From assembly GCA_025800365.1 (NCBI GenBank), contig JAOXRT010000167.1:1-64000 (forward strand): 64,000 bases of DNA, given 5' to 3'. How positions within the stretch are numbered: the stretch's first letter is position 1; every line of letters begins with the position of its first letter. Shown here in pieces: positions 27,731 to 36,912 of this stretch. Source of the DNA: Cellvibrionaceae bacterium (GTDB taxonomy: Bacteria; Pseudomonadota; Gammaproteobacteria; Pseudomonadales; Cellvibrionaceae). Under the pieces are notes generated by a model. It saw only the letters and a program-made list of their open reading frames with translations. It had not been told where the DNA came from and did no database searches. The position numbers and the translations under genes were made by a program.

Positions 27731-29377
27731 ATGTCCCAACCCCCACAGTTATGCCAAATTCGACAAGAAATTATCGGTGACGATAGTGTTGTTGAGACGG
27801 CCTTTGGCAAAAAGCCCTTGGTATATGCGGATTACACAGCTTCAGGTCGAAGTCTTCGCTTCATAGAGCAATTTATCCAAGCTCAGGTATTGCCTTATTA
27901 CGCCAATACCCATACCGAGACCTCTTATACTGGTAGGCACACCACTGAGTTGAGGGAGCAAGCCCGGAAAACTATTCGCAAGGCTTTAAATGCTGGTGAG
28001 CAACATAGACTAATTTTTAGTGGCAGTGGCGCTACTGCAGCAATTGATAAATTGATCACCATGATGGAGCTCAAGCACTGTGGCGCCATAAAAGATGAGC
28101 TTCCAGAAGCAGAACGCCCGGTGGTTTTTGTCGGGCCTTATGAGCATCACTCTAATGAGTTGCCTTGGCGTGAGTCTAAAGCGGAAGTTGTTTCGATACC
28201 CCTAGATGAGAAAGGGCATTTGAATCTGGCAGTATTAGAGCAAAAGCTTGAACAGTATCAACAGCGCCCACTTAAAATTGGTAGCTTTTCCGCAGCCTCT
28301 AATGTAACTGGTTTGCGTACGCCGGTTCAGCAAGTTTCGAAATTGCTGAAGCGCTATGGTTTTTGGTCCTGCTGGGATTATGCTGCTGCAGGTCCTTATG
28401 TGGGTATTGACGTGCAAAGCTTGCAGCTGGATGCGGTGTTTATTTCTACCCATAAATTTATTGGTGGGCCCGGCACACCAGGCATATTGCTCGTTAATCA
28501 AGATATGCTGGCCAATGAAATACCGGCAGTACCGGGTGGTGGTACAGTCTCATTTGTTACTCCCAATGAGCATACCTATTTAAGTGATGTTGAGCGAAGG
28601 GAAGAGGGCGGTACACCGGGTATTGTTGAATCTATCCGTGCTGGCCTAGTGTTTGCTTTACAGCAGGCTGTCGGTACAGAAAATATAGAGCGTCTTGAAA
28701 GGGCTCATACCCAAGAGGCGATCGCTCGTTTAAGCCAGTACAGTAATATTGAGATTCTAGGTGATCCAGACGCCGATCGCTTGTCCATTATTTCATTTAG
28801 AATTCGCCATAATGATAAACATCTACACTACAGCTTTGTGGTAGCCCTGCTGAACGATTTGTTTGGTATTCAAGCGCGCGGGGGCTGTTCCTGTGCTGGG
28901 CCCTACGGGCATTATTTGTTAAACCTCGATGAAGAGCAAAGTCGTAGGATTGAGGAGCAAATGTACAGCGGGGCTATGCTATTGCGACCAGGCTGGATAC
29001 GCTTCAACTTAAACTATTTTCTTGATCACCAAACAGTTGACTATATCTTGTCGGCCATTGAAATGGTGGCCAATCATGGTGCCAAGTTGCTACCTTTTTA
29101 TCAGTATCAGGAGAGCCCAGGAGTCTGGTGCTTCCAGGGGCAACGCCATGGCGATAGCGCAAGCCTAAGCGCCGCGTTGGATAATTGGCTCGCCGGGCAG
29201 GAATTTAATGACTCTTTAGAGGCCGAATTGAGCCGAGAAGAAAGCTACAAACAAGCACTGGCCGTTGCTAAAGCACATTTGCTGTCGCCCGATGCTAACT
29301 GGCAGCGATTCAGTATGAATCTACAAACAGAGGCCGAAGCCGTACGTTGGTTTGTATTGCCGCAAGAGTTATCTTAA
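27731..29377 (+). CDS. Class V aminotransferase-fold PLP enzyme, cysteine desulfurase-like
   Basis: A 548-aa PLP enzyme. The cofactor lysine is K242 in STHKFIGGPGTPG; HTETSYTGRHTTELREQAR and FSGSGATAAIDKL shape the phosphate and substrate pocket; ARGGCSCAGPYGHYLL near residues 385-400 resembles the mobile cysteine loop of desulfurases. A C-terminal extension of about 100 residues exceeds the usual 400 aa of this fold. GGAG lies 6 bases before the ATG at 27731. The divergent Lrp regulator suggests an amino-acid substrate. It could release sulfur from cysteine or carry out another beta/gamma elimination. Confidence 0.87.
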   Translation: MSQPPQLCQIRQEIIGDDSVVETAFGKKPLVYADYTASGRSLRFIEQFIQAQVLPYYANTHTETSYTGRHTTELREQARKTIRKALNAGEQHRLIFSGSGATAAIDKLITMMELKHCGAIKDELPEAERPVVFVGPYEHHSNELPWRESKAEVVSIPLDEKGHLNLAVLEQKLEQYQQRPLKIGSFSAASNVTGLRTPVQQVSKLLKRYGFWSCWDYAAAGPYVGIDVQSLQLDAVFISTHKFIGGPGTPGILLVNQDMLANEIPAVPGGGTVSFVTPNEHTYLSDVERREEGGTPGIVESIRAGLVFALQQAVGTENIERLERAHTQEAIARLSQYSNIEILGDPDADRLSIISFRIRHNDKHLHYSFVVALLNDLFGIQARGGCSCAGPYGHYLLNLDEEQSRRIEEQMYSGAMLLRPGWIRFNLNYFLDHQTVDYILSAIEMVANHGAKLLPFYQYQESPGVWCFQGQRHGDSASLSAALDNWLAGQEFNDSLEAELSREESYKQALAVAKAHLLSPDANWQRFSMNLQTEAEAVRWFVLPQELS

Positions 29378-29456
29378 CTAATGCTTCCGCTTCAAATTTA
29401 GAAGTACAAGGCCATAAGTAGAAGGCCAAAAGTACAACGCTAGAAATGCAAAATTG

Positions 29457-29478
29457 GGCAGGGCTCTAGGCCCCTGCC
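29457..29478 (+). terminator. Hairpin between PLP-enzyme gene and ggt
   Basis: GGCAGGG and CCCTGCC form a 7-bp stem with an 8-base loop, followed by TGTTATTGT. It is 80 bases beyond the PLP-enzyme stop and about 46 before the ggt start, so it could end the first transcript or lie in the ggt leader. Confidence 0.5.
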
Positions 29479-29524
29479 TGTTATTGTGTCATCATCTGTC
29501 CCGCAATTAACTATAGGACAAACT

Positions 29525-31273
29525 ATGTTTTTTTCCCGTTTCAAATCTTCCGTCCTGAGCATTAGCCAGGGCCTATTAATGGCCTTGCCATTAGTGTTTG
29601 GCTCTGTCGCGAGTGCGCAGGATTCAGCCATTATTAGTTATGACAGCCGTTTCCATCCGGTGATTGGCCAGCATGGAATGGTCGCTAGTCAGGAGGCTTT
29701 GGCCTCGGAAGTCGGCTTAGAAATACTAAAGCAAGGTGGCAATGCTGTGGATGCGGCAGTCGCAACAGGCTTTGCGATGGCGGTAACCTTGCCTAAGGCC
29801 GGAAATATCGGTGGCGGCGGCTTTATGATGATCTATCTAAAAGAGCGCGACAAAGTAGTTGCTTTAGATTACCGTGAAATGGCGCCTATCAAAGCCTATG
29901 CCGATATGTTCCTGGATAAAGATGGAAACTTCGATCGTGATATGGCTGGCTATACCTATAGAGCCGGTGGTGTGCCAGGTACAGTAGCGGGCATGATTCA
30001 CGCTCTTGAAAACTACGGCACAATGAAGCTAGAGCAAGTTATTGCCCCTGCGATCAAGCTGGCGAACGAGGGCTTTATTGTTACCCCGGGGCTGGCAAAT
30101 GACCTAGTGGTTAAGCGTAAGCGCTTAACGCGATACCCAGCCACTAAAGAAATTTTTTACCACAGCGATGGCCGTAACCTGCAGGCAGGTGAGCGTCTAA
30201 TCCAAAAAGATTTGGCTTGGTCCTTGTCTGAAATTAGCAAGCATGGCAAGTCAGCATTTTACGGCGGCTCTATCGCTAAGAAATTTGTTTCGGCATCTGA
30301 TAAGTACAATGGCTTGTTTACCCTAGAAGACTTTAAAGGCTATAAAGTTGTAGAGCGCGAGGCCGTAAAGGGCAACTATCGCGGTTACGATGTGGTATCA
30401 ATGCCACCGCCAAGCTCTGGTGGTGTGCACCTAATTCAAATGCTTAATGTTCTTGAGGCTTATGACCTTAAACTGATGGGACACAATAGCGCTGAGTATC
30501 TTCATACCCTAACGGAGACAATGCGTCGAGCCTATGCCGATCGTAGTCAGCACTTAGGTGATCCGGATTTCTACCGTGTGCCGGTGGCACAGTTATTGGA
30601 CAAGCAATACGCCAAGACATTACGTCAGCAGATTGACCCTAACAAAGCCACGCCATCGGAAGAGGTTGCGCCTACTAAGCTATTTGGCAAAGAAAGCAAC
30701 GATACCACCCATTACTCGGTCGCCGATCGCTGGGGCAATATTGTGTCCAATACCTATACCATTAATTACAGCTACGGTTCTGGTATTGTTGTCGATGGAA
30801 CGGGCATTTTGTTGAACAATGAGATGGATGACTTCTCCGCTAAACCAGGTGAGCCAAATGCTTATGGCTTGTTGGGTAGTGAGGCGAATGCCATTGAGCC
30901 CCGTAAGCGTCCTTTAAGCTCTATGACTCCAACTTTGGTCATTAAAGACGGTCAGCCAGTATTGGCAACAGGTAGCCCTGGTGGCAGTACGATTATTACC
31001 ATCGTGCTACAGATCGTATTAAATACGATCGATTTTGAAATGAATATCGCTGAAGCTACCTCTGTGCCGAGAATGCACCATCAGTGGTTCCCAGACAAAG
31101 TCTTTGTAGAGCCTGGTGTCGGCAAAGATACCGTCGAGCTGCTTAAGCAAAAGGGTCACGATGTGAAGTACTCTAGAACCATGGGAAGTACCCAATCCAT
31201 TGCCACTCTGAAAGGCTATATGTACGGCGCTTCTGATACTCGTCGCCCCGACGCAGCGACTGTGGCTTATTAA
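29525..31273 (+). CDS. ggt: Gamma-glutamyltransferase / glutathione hydrolase
   Basis: A 582-aa periplasmic enzyme that hydrolyses glutathione or transfers its gamma-glutamyl group. The ATG at 29525 has AGGA 7 bases upstream and starts a signal peptide (basic end, hydrophobic core, cleavage near SVASAQ). The precursor cuts itself before T394 in NDTTHYSV to give the large and small subunits. GGNAVDAAVA, GNIGGGGFM and, in the small subunit, NNEMDDFS and RPLSSMTPT (substrate loop) are all present, as is the SPGGSTI oxyanion region. A GTG at 29486 is an unlikely start. A strong terminator follows. Confidence 0.96.
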   Translation: MFFSRFKSSVLSISQGLLMALPLVFGSVASAQDSAIISYDSRFHPVIGQHGMVASQEALASEVGLEILKQGGNAVDAAVATGFAMAVTLPKAGNIGGGGFMMIYLKERDKVVALDYREMAPIKAYADMFLDKDGNFDRDMAGYTYRAGGVPGTVAGMIHALENYGTMKLEQVIAPAIKLANEGFIVTPGLANDLVVKRKRLTRYPATKEIFYHSDGRNLQAGERLIQKDLAWSLSEISKHGKSAFYGGSIAKKFVSASDKYNGLFTLEDFKGYKVVEREAVKGNYRGYDVVSMPPPSSGGVHLIQMLNVLEAYDLKLMGHNSAEYLHTLTETMRRAYADRSQHLGDPDFYRVPVAQLLDKQYAKTLRQQIDPNKATPSEEVAPTKLFGKESNDTTHYSVADRWGNIVSNTYTINYSYGSGIVVDGTGILLNNEMDDFSAKPGEPNAYGLLGSEANAIEPRKRPLSSMTPTLVIKDGQPVLATGSPGGSTIITIVLQIVLNTIDFEMNIAEATSVPRMHHQWFPDKVFVEPGVGKDTVELLKQKGHDVKYSRTMGSTQSIATLKGYMYGASDTRRPDAATVAY

Positions 31274-31285
31274 GATCTATATTTC

Positions 31286-31320
31286 AGCGGCCTACACCTT
31301 GTAGGCCGCTTTTCTTCTTT
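31286..31320 (+). terminator. Intrinsic terminator of ggt
   Basis: AGCGGCCTAC, an ACCTT loop, GTAGGCCGCT and then TTTCTTCTTT form a 10-bp stem with a T-rich tail, 13 bases after the ggt stop. Confidence 0.88.
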
Positions 31321-31467
31321 CGTTTCCATTTTCTCCCTGTTTGTGACCCTTGGCGCCTTAGCTTTGCCTTTTATTTGGGCGCTAGATCCATATTCATATC
31401 TTTCAGTCTGAACAACTATCTGTTAGCGTTGCCCTATAGATTTTGGCTTCTCTAATTTGGGGGTTTT

Positions 31468-32382
31468 ATGTTCGATATGAACGTCGCTGTGATTGTCGCC
31501 GTGGTACTAGCATTGGTGGTGATCTTAAAATCAGTTAAAAGTGTTCCGCAGGGTGAAGAGTGGACAGTAGAGCGCTTTGGTAAATACACCCGTTTATTGC
31601 GTCCTGGCCTACAGGTCATCGTGCCCTTTATTGATAGCATTGGTCATCGACAGATTGTCATGGAGCAAGTGTTGGATATTCAGCCCCAAGAAGTAATCAG
31701 CGCCGATAATGCGATGGTGACGACTGATGCGGTTTGTTTTTACCAAGTAATCGATGCGGTAAAAGCTTCTTATGAGGTGAATAATCTAGAGCGCGCCATG
31801 CAAAATTTGGTCATGACCAATATACGTGCGGTTTTGGGATCCATGGAGCTCGATTCAATGTTGTCGAATCGCGATCAAATTAATAATGCCTTGCTGGTCA
31901 AAGTTGATGAGGCGACCAATCCTTGGGGAATTAAGGTCACCCGTATTGAAATTAAGGATATTACTCCTCCGCGGGACTTAGTTGATGCCATGGCCAACCA
32001 AATGAAAGCCGAGCGAGAAAAGCGCGCACAAATTTTATTGGCTGAAGGTGAGCGAGAGTCTGCGATTAAAGTAGCTGAAGGTGAGAAACGTTCACAAATC
32101 CTGCGAGCCGAGGGTGAGCGGGAATCTGCCTTCCTAGAAGCGGAGGCTCGAGAGCGTGAAGCACAGGCCGAGGCCAAGGCAACCTTTATGGTAAGTGAAG
32201 CGATTGCCAAGGGTAATTCCCAGGCGATTAACTATTTTGTCGCCCAAAAGTACGTCGATGCTCTAGGTCAGATCGCATCGGCCGATAATAGTAAGGTGGT
32301 GCTAATGCCATTAGAGGCTTCAAGTGTGATCGGCTCCATTGAGGGCATACACGAGTTGGTTAAATCGGCAAAGCAAAGCTAA
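31468..32382 (+). CDS. SPFH/stomatin-like protein (QmcA type)
   Basis: A 304-aa stomatin/paraslipin-like protein. A membrane helix (about 4-21) precedes the SPFH domain (VPQGEEWTVERFGKYTRLLRPGLQVIVPFID to about residue 180). Then a coiled-coil region has near-repeats: LLAEGERESAIKVAEGEKRSQILRAEGERESAFLEAEARERE. Together with the NfeD gene 9 bases downstream it forms the common SPFH-NfeD pair, thought to organise inner-membrane microdomains and quality control. A patatin phospholipase gene completes the apparent operon, which suggests a lipid-linked role. Confidence 0.93.
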   Translation: MFDMNVAVIVAVVLALVVILKSVKSVPQGEEWTVERFGKYTRLLRPGLQVIVPFIDSIGHRQIVMEQVLDIQPQEVISADNAMVTTDAVCFYQVIDAVKASYEVNNLERAMQNLVMTNIRAVLGSMELDSMLSNRDQINNALLVKVDEATNPWGIKVTRIEIKDITPPRDLVDAMANQMKAEREKRAQILLAEGERESAIKVAEGEKRSQILRAEGERESAFLEAEAREREAQAEAKATFMVSEAIAKGNSQAINYFVAQKYVDALGQIASADNSKVVLMPLEASSVIGSIEGIHELVKSAKQS

Positions 32383-32391
32383 GGTGTTTTG

Positions 32392-32841
32392 ATGGATTTT
32401 TTGAGCGGTTTATCGGCCTGGCACTGGCTGATTCTAGGTATCGTCCTCCTAATACTCGAAATGTTAGGCGCGGCAGGCTTTTTATTGGGCATTGGTGTCG
32501 GTGCGATATTAACGGCTGTTATTGCCGCTGTACTCAGTGATATGAGCTGGCAGGCTCAGCTATTGTGTTTTGCAGTATTATCGATCGCAGCCACCTGTTT
32601 GTATTGGATGCGCTTTCGCCATATCAACGAAGCAACTGATCAACCTTTACTTAATAGCGCTGAAGCTCGGTTGCTTGGAAAGGAAGCGGTGCTTATTGCG
32701 GATATGAGTGCGCTGAAAGGTAAGGTGCAAATAGCTGATACCTTGTGGGAGGTGAGCGCTGCTGAAAATTATCCCGCCGGCACGAAAGTAAAAGTGCTAG
32801 CTGTCAATGGTATGAGCTTACAGGTGGAAGCGCAGTCGTAG
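32392..32841 (+). CDS. NfeD-family membrane protein
   Basis: A 149-aa partner of the SPFH protein. It has two to three membrane helices in residues 10-70 (AWHWLILGIVLLILEMLGAAGFLLG is the typical first part) and a C-terminal OB-fold domain (about 85-149: EARLLGKEAVLIADMSALKGKVQIADTLWEVSA). This is the short NfeD form without a protease domain. AAGGTG is 5 bases before the ATG at 32392. It is placed between the stomatin-like gene and the patatin gene with gaps of 9 and 3 bases. Confidence 0.9.
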   Translation: MDFLSGLSAWHWLILGIVLLILEMLGAAGFLLGIGVGAILTAVIAAVLSDMSWQAQLLCFAVLSIAATCLYWMRFRHINEATDQPLLNSAEARLLGKEAVLIADMSALKGKVQIADTLWEVSAAENYPAGTKVKVLAVNGMSLQVEAQS

Positions 32842-32844
32842 CTT

Positions 32845-33987
32845 ATGAAGAACGCTTTGATTCTCTCTGGTGGTGGTGCGCGAGCCGCCTACCAGATCGG
32901 AGTGCTAAAGGCACTCAAGGAAATCGTCCCGACTCATCAAAATCCATTTCCCGTCATTTGCGGAACCTCTGCAGGTGCTATTAATGCGGTGAGCTTGGCT
33001 TCTCGCTGTGATGATTTTTCTTTTGCTGTCGATAATCTGGAAAACTTCTGGGGCAATCTGACGGCCGATCATGTATTTAAGTCTGGCTGGCTGGATGTCA
33101 GTAAAGGTGGCTTGAGTTTATTCGGTTCATTGTTTAACCGAGGTGTTGGTGTAAGCAAGCCGGTTTCCCTTTTAGACAATTCGCCCCTAAAAACATTTTT
33201 ATCCAAAGCTATTCAGTTTCAGCAAATACCTACCATGTTGGAAAAGGGCGCATTGGAGGCACTATCGATCACCGCGATGGGGTATTCCACGGGTGAGTCT
33301 GTCAGTTTTTTTCAAGCTTCAGAGTCGAACCCTAGGCTTAATGAATGGCGTCGCCATAGAAGAGTAGGGCGTCGTAGCGAAATCCAAGTGGAGCATTTGC
33401 TCGCATCTTCTGCCATTCCCACTATTTTCCCCACGATAAAGCTGGGTGAGCAATACTTTGGAGATGGTGCCATGCGTCAGTTAGCGCCAATCAGTCCTGC
33501 TTTGCACCTAGGTGCCGACCGTGTTTTTATTATCGGTGTGAGTGGCAACCGCAATGTCAAACAGTGGAACAAAAAGCCTCAGCCAATTAGGCATTCGCCA
33601 TCAATTGCGCAAATTATCGGCCATATGTTTAATAGCGCTTTTATTGATAGTCTTGAGGGCGATATTGAACACTTAGAGCGTGTGAATGATTTACTAAGAA
33701 AAATGAGTGAAGAGGAAAGGGAAGCTGAAAAACGTTTACGTCCTATTGAAAGCTTGGTTATTTCGCCTTCCAAGCCTTTAGATAAAATCGCAGGCCGCAA
33801 TGTTCGCTACCTGCCTTCTTCATTAAAATGGTTTTTCCGTTCTACGGGTGCAACAGCGAGCGGTGGCGGTTCTGCAGCGGCCAGTTATTTGTTGTTTTGC
33901 CCAGAGTATTGCCAAGAGCTTATGGATTTGGGCTATCAAGATGCCATGTGGGAAAAAGGTAAAATAGAAAGCTTTTTCCAAATTTAA
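32845..33987 (+). CDS. Patatin-like phospholipase
   Basis: A 380-aa acyl hydrolase with the patatin Ser-Asp dyad. The oxyanion loop is LSGGGARAAYQIGV, the nucleophile S42 is in CGTSAGA, and D207 is in GDGAMRQ. The C-terminal 120 residues include a charged helical part (LEGDIEHLERVNDLLRKMSEEEREAEKRL). It should release fatty acids from phospholipids or similar esters, probably on the inner face of the membrane since no signal peptide is seen. Three bases separate it from nfeD, so it is probably co-translated with the SPFH-NfeD pair. Confidence 0.92.
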   Translation: MKNALILSGGGARAAYQIGVLKALKEIVPTHQNPFPVICGTSAGAINAVSLASRCDDFSFAVDNLENFWGNLTADHVFKSGWLDVSKGGLSLFGSLFNRGVGVSKPVSLLDNSPLKTFLSKAIQFQQIPTMLEKGALEALSITAMGYSTGESVSFFQASESNPRLNEWRRHRRVGRRSEIQVEHLLASSAIPTIFPTIKLGEQYFGDGAMRQLAPISPALHLGADRVFIIGVSGNRNVKQWNKKPQPIRHSPSIAQIIGHMFNSAFIDSLEGDIEHLERVNDLLRKMSEEEREAEKRLRPIESLVISPSKPLDKIAGRNVRYLPSSLKWFFRSTGATASGGGSAAASYLLFCPEYCQELMDLGYQDAMWEKGKIESFFQI

Positions 33988-34016
33988 TGGTAGTCAGCAC
34001 CTTGGTGAATCTGCGA

Positions 34017-35177
34017 TTACCAGGCTTGCTGATAAATCTCTAAAGCATCTGCTTCGTTTAGTGGCCTTGGATTGTTTTGCAGTAATCGTGTCTGCAACAT
34101 CGCGTCCTTTGCTAAAGTGGGCAGATGTTCTTCGCCAATTTCCAAATCACGTAGATGTGTGCAGAGTTTTAATTTTCCAATCAAACGCTCGATATACTTT
34201 ATCAATTCTATGCTGACGGCTTTGCTGTCTTCATGGGCGATATATTCTGCGCCCATAATTATCGGGGCCAGCTCAGCATACAGCTCATGGCAGTGGCTAT
34301 TATTAAAACGCATGACATGGGGAAGCACCAAGGAGTTACTTAAGCCGTGGGGAATATGGAAATGCCCACCAAGTGGATAGGCTAAAGCATGCACCGCAGC
34401 AACAGGGGAGTTAGCAAAGGCTTGGCCCGCCATAAAGGCACCAAGCAACATGGCTTGCCTAGCTTCTAAATTGTTACCATTTTGGCAGGCCTCGCTAATG
34501 TTTGCGCTCAATAAGGCTAGGGCTTCTTTGGCGAGTAAATCAGAGTAACGATTTTTCTTATGGGCGCTGGTGTAAGCTTCGATTGCATGAACCATTGCAT
34601 CGATGCCGGTAGCGGCGGTTATTGCTGGCGGCAATCCTATTGTGAGTTCCGCATCTAAGATGGCCACATCAGGCAGTAACAGTGGTGAAACTACCCCCAT
34701 TTTGGTGGTTTCTCCGGTTGTCACAATGGCGACAGCGGTGGCCTCTGAACCAGTGCCGGCTGTGGTTGGAATTAGAAGCAAGGGCAACCTTGGCCCTTGT
34801 GCTTGCTCTACACCATAAATATCGGCGAGTTGCTCACCAGAGGCCAGCATCAGTGCAATTAATTTGGCGCTATCTAAAGAGCTACCACCACCAAAGCCGA
34901 TGACACCGTCGGCTTGATGCGCCTTAGCGCTTTCCAATGCTTGTAAGATGATGTTTTCTGGCGGGTCAGCGACGATATCGCAAAAGCTGAAAAAAGGCAC
35001 ATCTTCGCGGTGCAAAACAGCTTCCAGTTTCGCCAATAATCCGCAGGCGACGATGCCTTGGTCAGTAATAATAATTGGGCGTTTAATACCTTGTTGACGA
35101 CAAACCTGAGCGAGTAGGGCTATGGCTCCGGGCTGATTGATCAATGACTTGGTTGTATTGAAAACAAAATTGTCCAC
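34017..35177 (-). CDS. Iron-containing alcohol dehydrogenase
   Basis: A 386-aa type III (Fe-dependent) NAD(P)-linked alcohol dehydrogenase. The nucleotide-binding part shows GFGGGSSLDSAKLIA and IPTTAGTGSEATAVAI. Metal ligands are an Asp and a His in ATGIDAMVHAIEAYTS and two further histidines in AVHALAYPLGGHFHIPHG. It should interconvert alcohols or hydroxyacids and carbonyls. The gene stands alone between the patatin gene (convergent) and lpxH. The substrate cannot be told from the sequence. The 228-bp gap toward lpxH holds no clear feature. Confidence 0.93.
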   Translation of the reverse strand: MDNFVFNTTKSLINQPGAIALLAQVCRQQGIKRPIIITDQGIVACGLLAKLEAVLHREDVPFFSFCDIVADPPENIILQALESAKAHQADGVIGFGGGSSLDSAKLIALMLASGEQLADIYGVEQAQGPRLPLLLIPTTAGTGSEATAVAIVTTGETTKMGVVSPLLLPDVAILDAELTIGLPPAITAATGIDAMVHAIEAYTSAHKKNRYSDLLAKEALALLSANISEACQNGNNLEARQAMLLGAFMAGQAFANSPVAAVHALAYPLGGHFHIPHGLSNSLVLPHVMRFNNSHCHELYAELAPIIMGAEYIAHEDSKAVSIELIKYIERLIGKLKLCTHLRDLEIGEEHLPTLAKDAMLQTRLLQNNPRPLNEADALEIYQQAW

Positions 35178-35405
35178 ATTGGCACCTGATTTATTATTAC
35201 TGATGTATTCCTTTATCCGTTCGTGCTCATATTGAGCTGGCTCCTAAGAAATACGATCGCAGTCAATTATTTCTGGGAGTGGAATAGGCTTTATTAAAAC
35301 TAAAGCTTAGCGTATGTCACAGGGTGAAAATAGACAAAGGGTTTAAATTAAACTAAGAAGCTTGCCAAATAATGCGCTACTTGGGGGCTGTTGCGTTGCG
35401 TATGC

Positions 35406-36119
35406 CTAAATAGTCCACGATTCCAGCTTGATCTCATGTTCATCTGCACTGATACACCAAGCGTTATCATGCCAATCACCCAAAACAATCCGTTCCTTGC
35501 CATTATCCAATGAATGTCTGGCTGGGCGATGAGTATGGCCATGAATCAAGATGTCAGCGTTATGCTCGGCCAAAACTTGTGCCACGGCATCGCTGTTTAC
35601 ATCCATAATGTCTTCAGCCTTCATGGCGCTCATAGACTTGCTTTGTTGGCGTAACTGCTGGGCCAGTTGGCGCCTGACTTCCAAAGGCTGAGAGAGTAAT
35701 TGCTCTTGCCAAGCAGGGTTGCGTGCTTGCTGGCGAAAGGCCATATATTCTGCATCGTCTGTGCAGAGGCTATCACCATGCATAAGTAAGCACGATTTAC
35801 CGGCAACTTCTATGAGGGTCGGGTCCGACAATAAGCTTGCGCCGCTGTTTTGGCAAAAGCGTTCACCATAGAGGAAATCGCGGTTGCCGTGCATGATAAA
35901 CACGGCGGTGCCGCCCTGGCTGAGCTTTAGCAATTGCTGCTGAATACTGGAAGCTAGGGGGGCGTCGTCGTCATCTCCGATCCAAACTTCAAAGAAATCT
36001 CCCAGGATGTAAAGTGCGTCGGCTTTGCTGGCCCTATCTTTAAGAAAGGTCAAAAAGCTTTCGGTCACCTCTGGGCGACTTTCATCAAGGTGCAAATCGG
36101 AGATAAACAGTAGCTTCAT
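35406..36119 (-). CDS. lpxH: UDP-2,3-diacylglucosamine hydrolase
   Basis: LpxH cleaves UDP-2,3-diacylglucosamine to lipid X and UMP in lipid A synthesis at the inner face of the membrane. The 237-aa calcineurin-like metallophosphoesterase shows FISDLHLDESRPE, ILGDFFEVWIGDD, MHGNRDFLYGERF, LMHGDSLCTDD and IHGHTHRPARH, all metal or substrate motifs. It follows ppiB by 14 bases, the same order as in E. coli (ppiB-lpxH, divergent from a tRNA synthetase gene). It implies an outer membrane with lipopolysaccharide. Confidence 0.97.
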   Translation of the reverse strand: MKLLFISDLHLDESRPEVTESFLTFLKDRASKADALYILGDFFEVWIGDDDDAPLASSIQQQLLKLSQGGTAVFIMHGNRDFLYGERFCQNSGASLLSDPTLIEVAGKSCLLMHGDSLCTDDAEYMAFRQQARNPAWQEQLLSQPLEVRRQLAQQLRQQSKSMSAMKAEDIMDVNSDAVAQVLAEHNADILIHGHTHRPARHSLDNGKERIVLGDWHDNAWCISADEHEIKLESWTI

Positions 36120-36133
36120 AGGTTTGGTCGCTA

Positions 36134-36634
36134 TTAATCGCTAACGGTTACTTTTTCGATGACGATGCTTTCTTTTGGCACGTCTTGATGGCCCATCATG
36201 TTACCGGTCGAGACAGCCTTGATGCTATTGACGACATCCATACCTTCAACGACTTTGCCAAATACGCAATATCCCCAGCCTTGGCTGTTTTTTGCCGTGT
36301 GGTTTAAGAAGTTGTTATCAGACACATTGATAAAGAACTGGCAGGTAGCGCTATGTGGATCCATGGTGCGCGCCATGGCGACGGTGCCCAGGTCATTACT
36401 AAGGCCGTTATCGGCTTCATTTTCAATGGCGGCGCGGCGACCTTCATTTTTGTCTTCCATATCCGCCGTCATGCCACCGCCTTGTACCATAAAGCCGTCG
36501 ATAACACGGTGAAAGATGGTGCCCTCGTAGAAGCCATCTTCAGCGTATTGCTTAAAGTTAGCTGCGGTATTTGGGGCATTCTCGTGGTCTAGTTCGAGGC
36601 TGATATCGCCGAAATTGGTATGTAAAGTAATCAT
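36134..36634 (-). CDS. ppiB: Cyclophilin-type peptidyl-prolyl isomerase B
   Basis: Cytosolic cyclophilin, 166 aa, that speeds cis-trans isomerisation of prolyl bonds. It starts [16 protein letters not shown] at 36634 with AGGA 6 bases upstream; an upstream in-frame start at 36658 lacks a site. Active-site motifs are present: [14 protein letters not shown] (catalytic Arg), [17 protein letters not shown] and [17 protein letters not shown]. It lacks a signal peptide. It is followed by lpxH and divergent from glnS-cysS, a conserved gammaproteobacterial neighbourhood. Confidence 0.96.
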   Translation of the reverse strand: MITLHTNFGDISLELDHENAPNTAANFKQYAEDGFYEGTIFHRVIDGFMVQGGGMTADMEDKNEGRRAAIENEADNGLSNDLGTVAMARTMDPHSATCQFFINVSDNNFLNHTAKNSQGWGYCVFGKVVEGMDVVNSIKAVSTGNMMGHQDVPKESIVIEKVTVSD

Positions 36635-36735
36635 TTTATGTCCTATAACTGCTGTCACCGGTTGTTTATTAAGCCATTGGCTGCCGGAGGGTCAAAAACC
36701 AAAGGAAAAGGGTGCCGAGAGGGCCTTGGGGCGGC

Positions 36736-36741
36736 TATAAT
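36736..36741 (+). promoter_or_regulatory. Putative -10 box of glnS
   Basis: A perfect TATAAT lies about 170 bases before the glnS start. The -35 region at 36713-36718 (TGCCGA) is poor, so an activator or another spacing may apply. The long leader contains a 24-codon frame at 36768 without a ribosome site. Confidence 0.5.
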
Positions 36742-36912
36742 ACGCGGTTTGACTGGGATCTCAAACTATGGAGCTCGAAAAGCAGTTTCATAAGCCAGTA
36801 AAAGGAATAGCCCTATACACAGCTGCCATAGTGGAACTGTGATATCTAGGTACCAGCGGCTCTTCCGCCAGAGATCTCTATAAGCCAATGAAGTAAGGAC
36901 AAAGCAAACGCC

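Noticed and set aside
36768..36842. 24-codon frame in the glnS leader as a possible leader peptide
   Set aside because: No ribosome site, no run of Gln codons and no attenuator-like hairpin pair.
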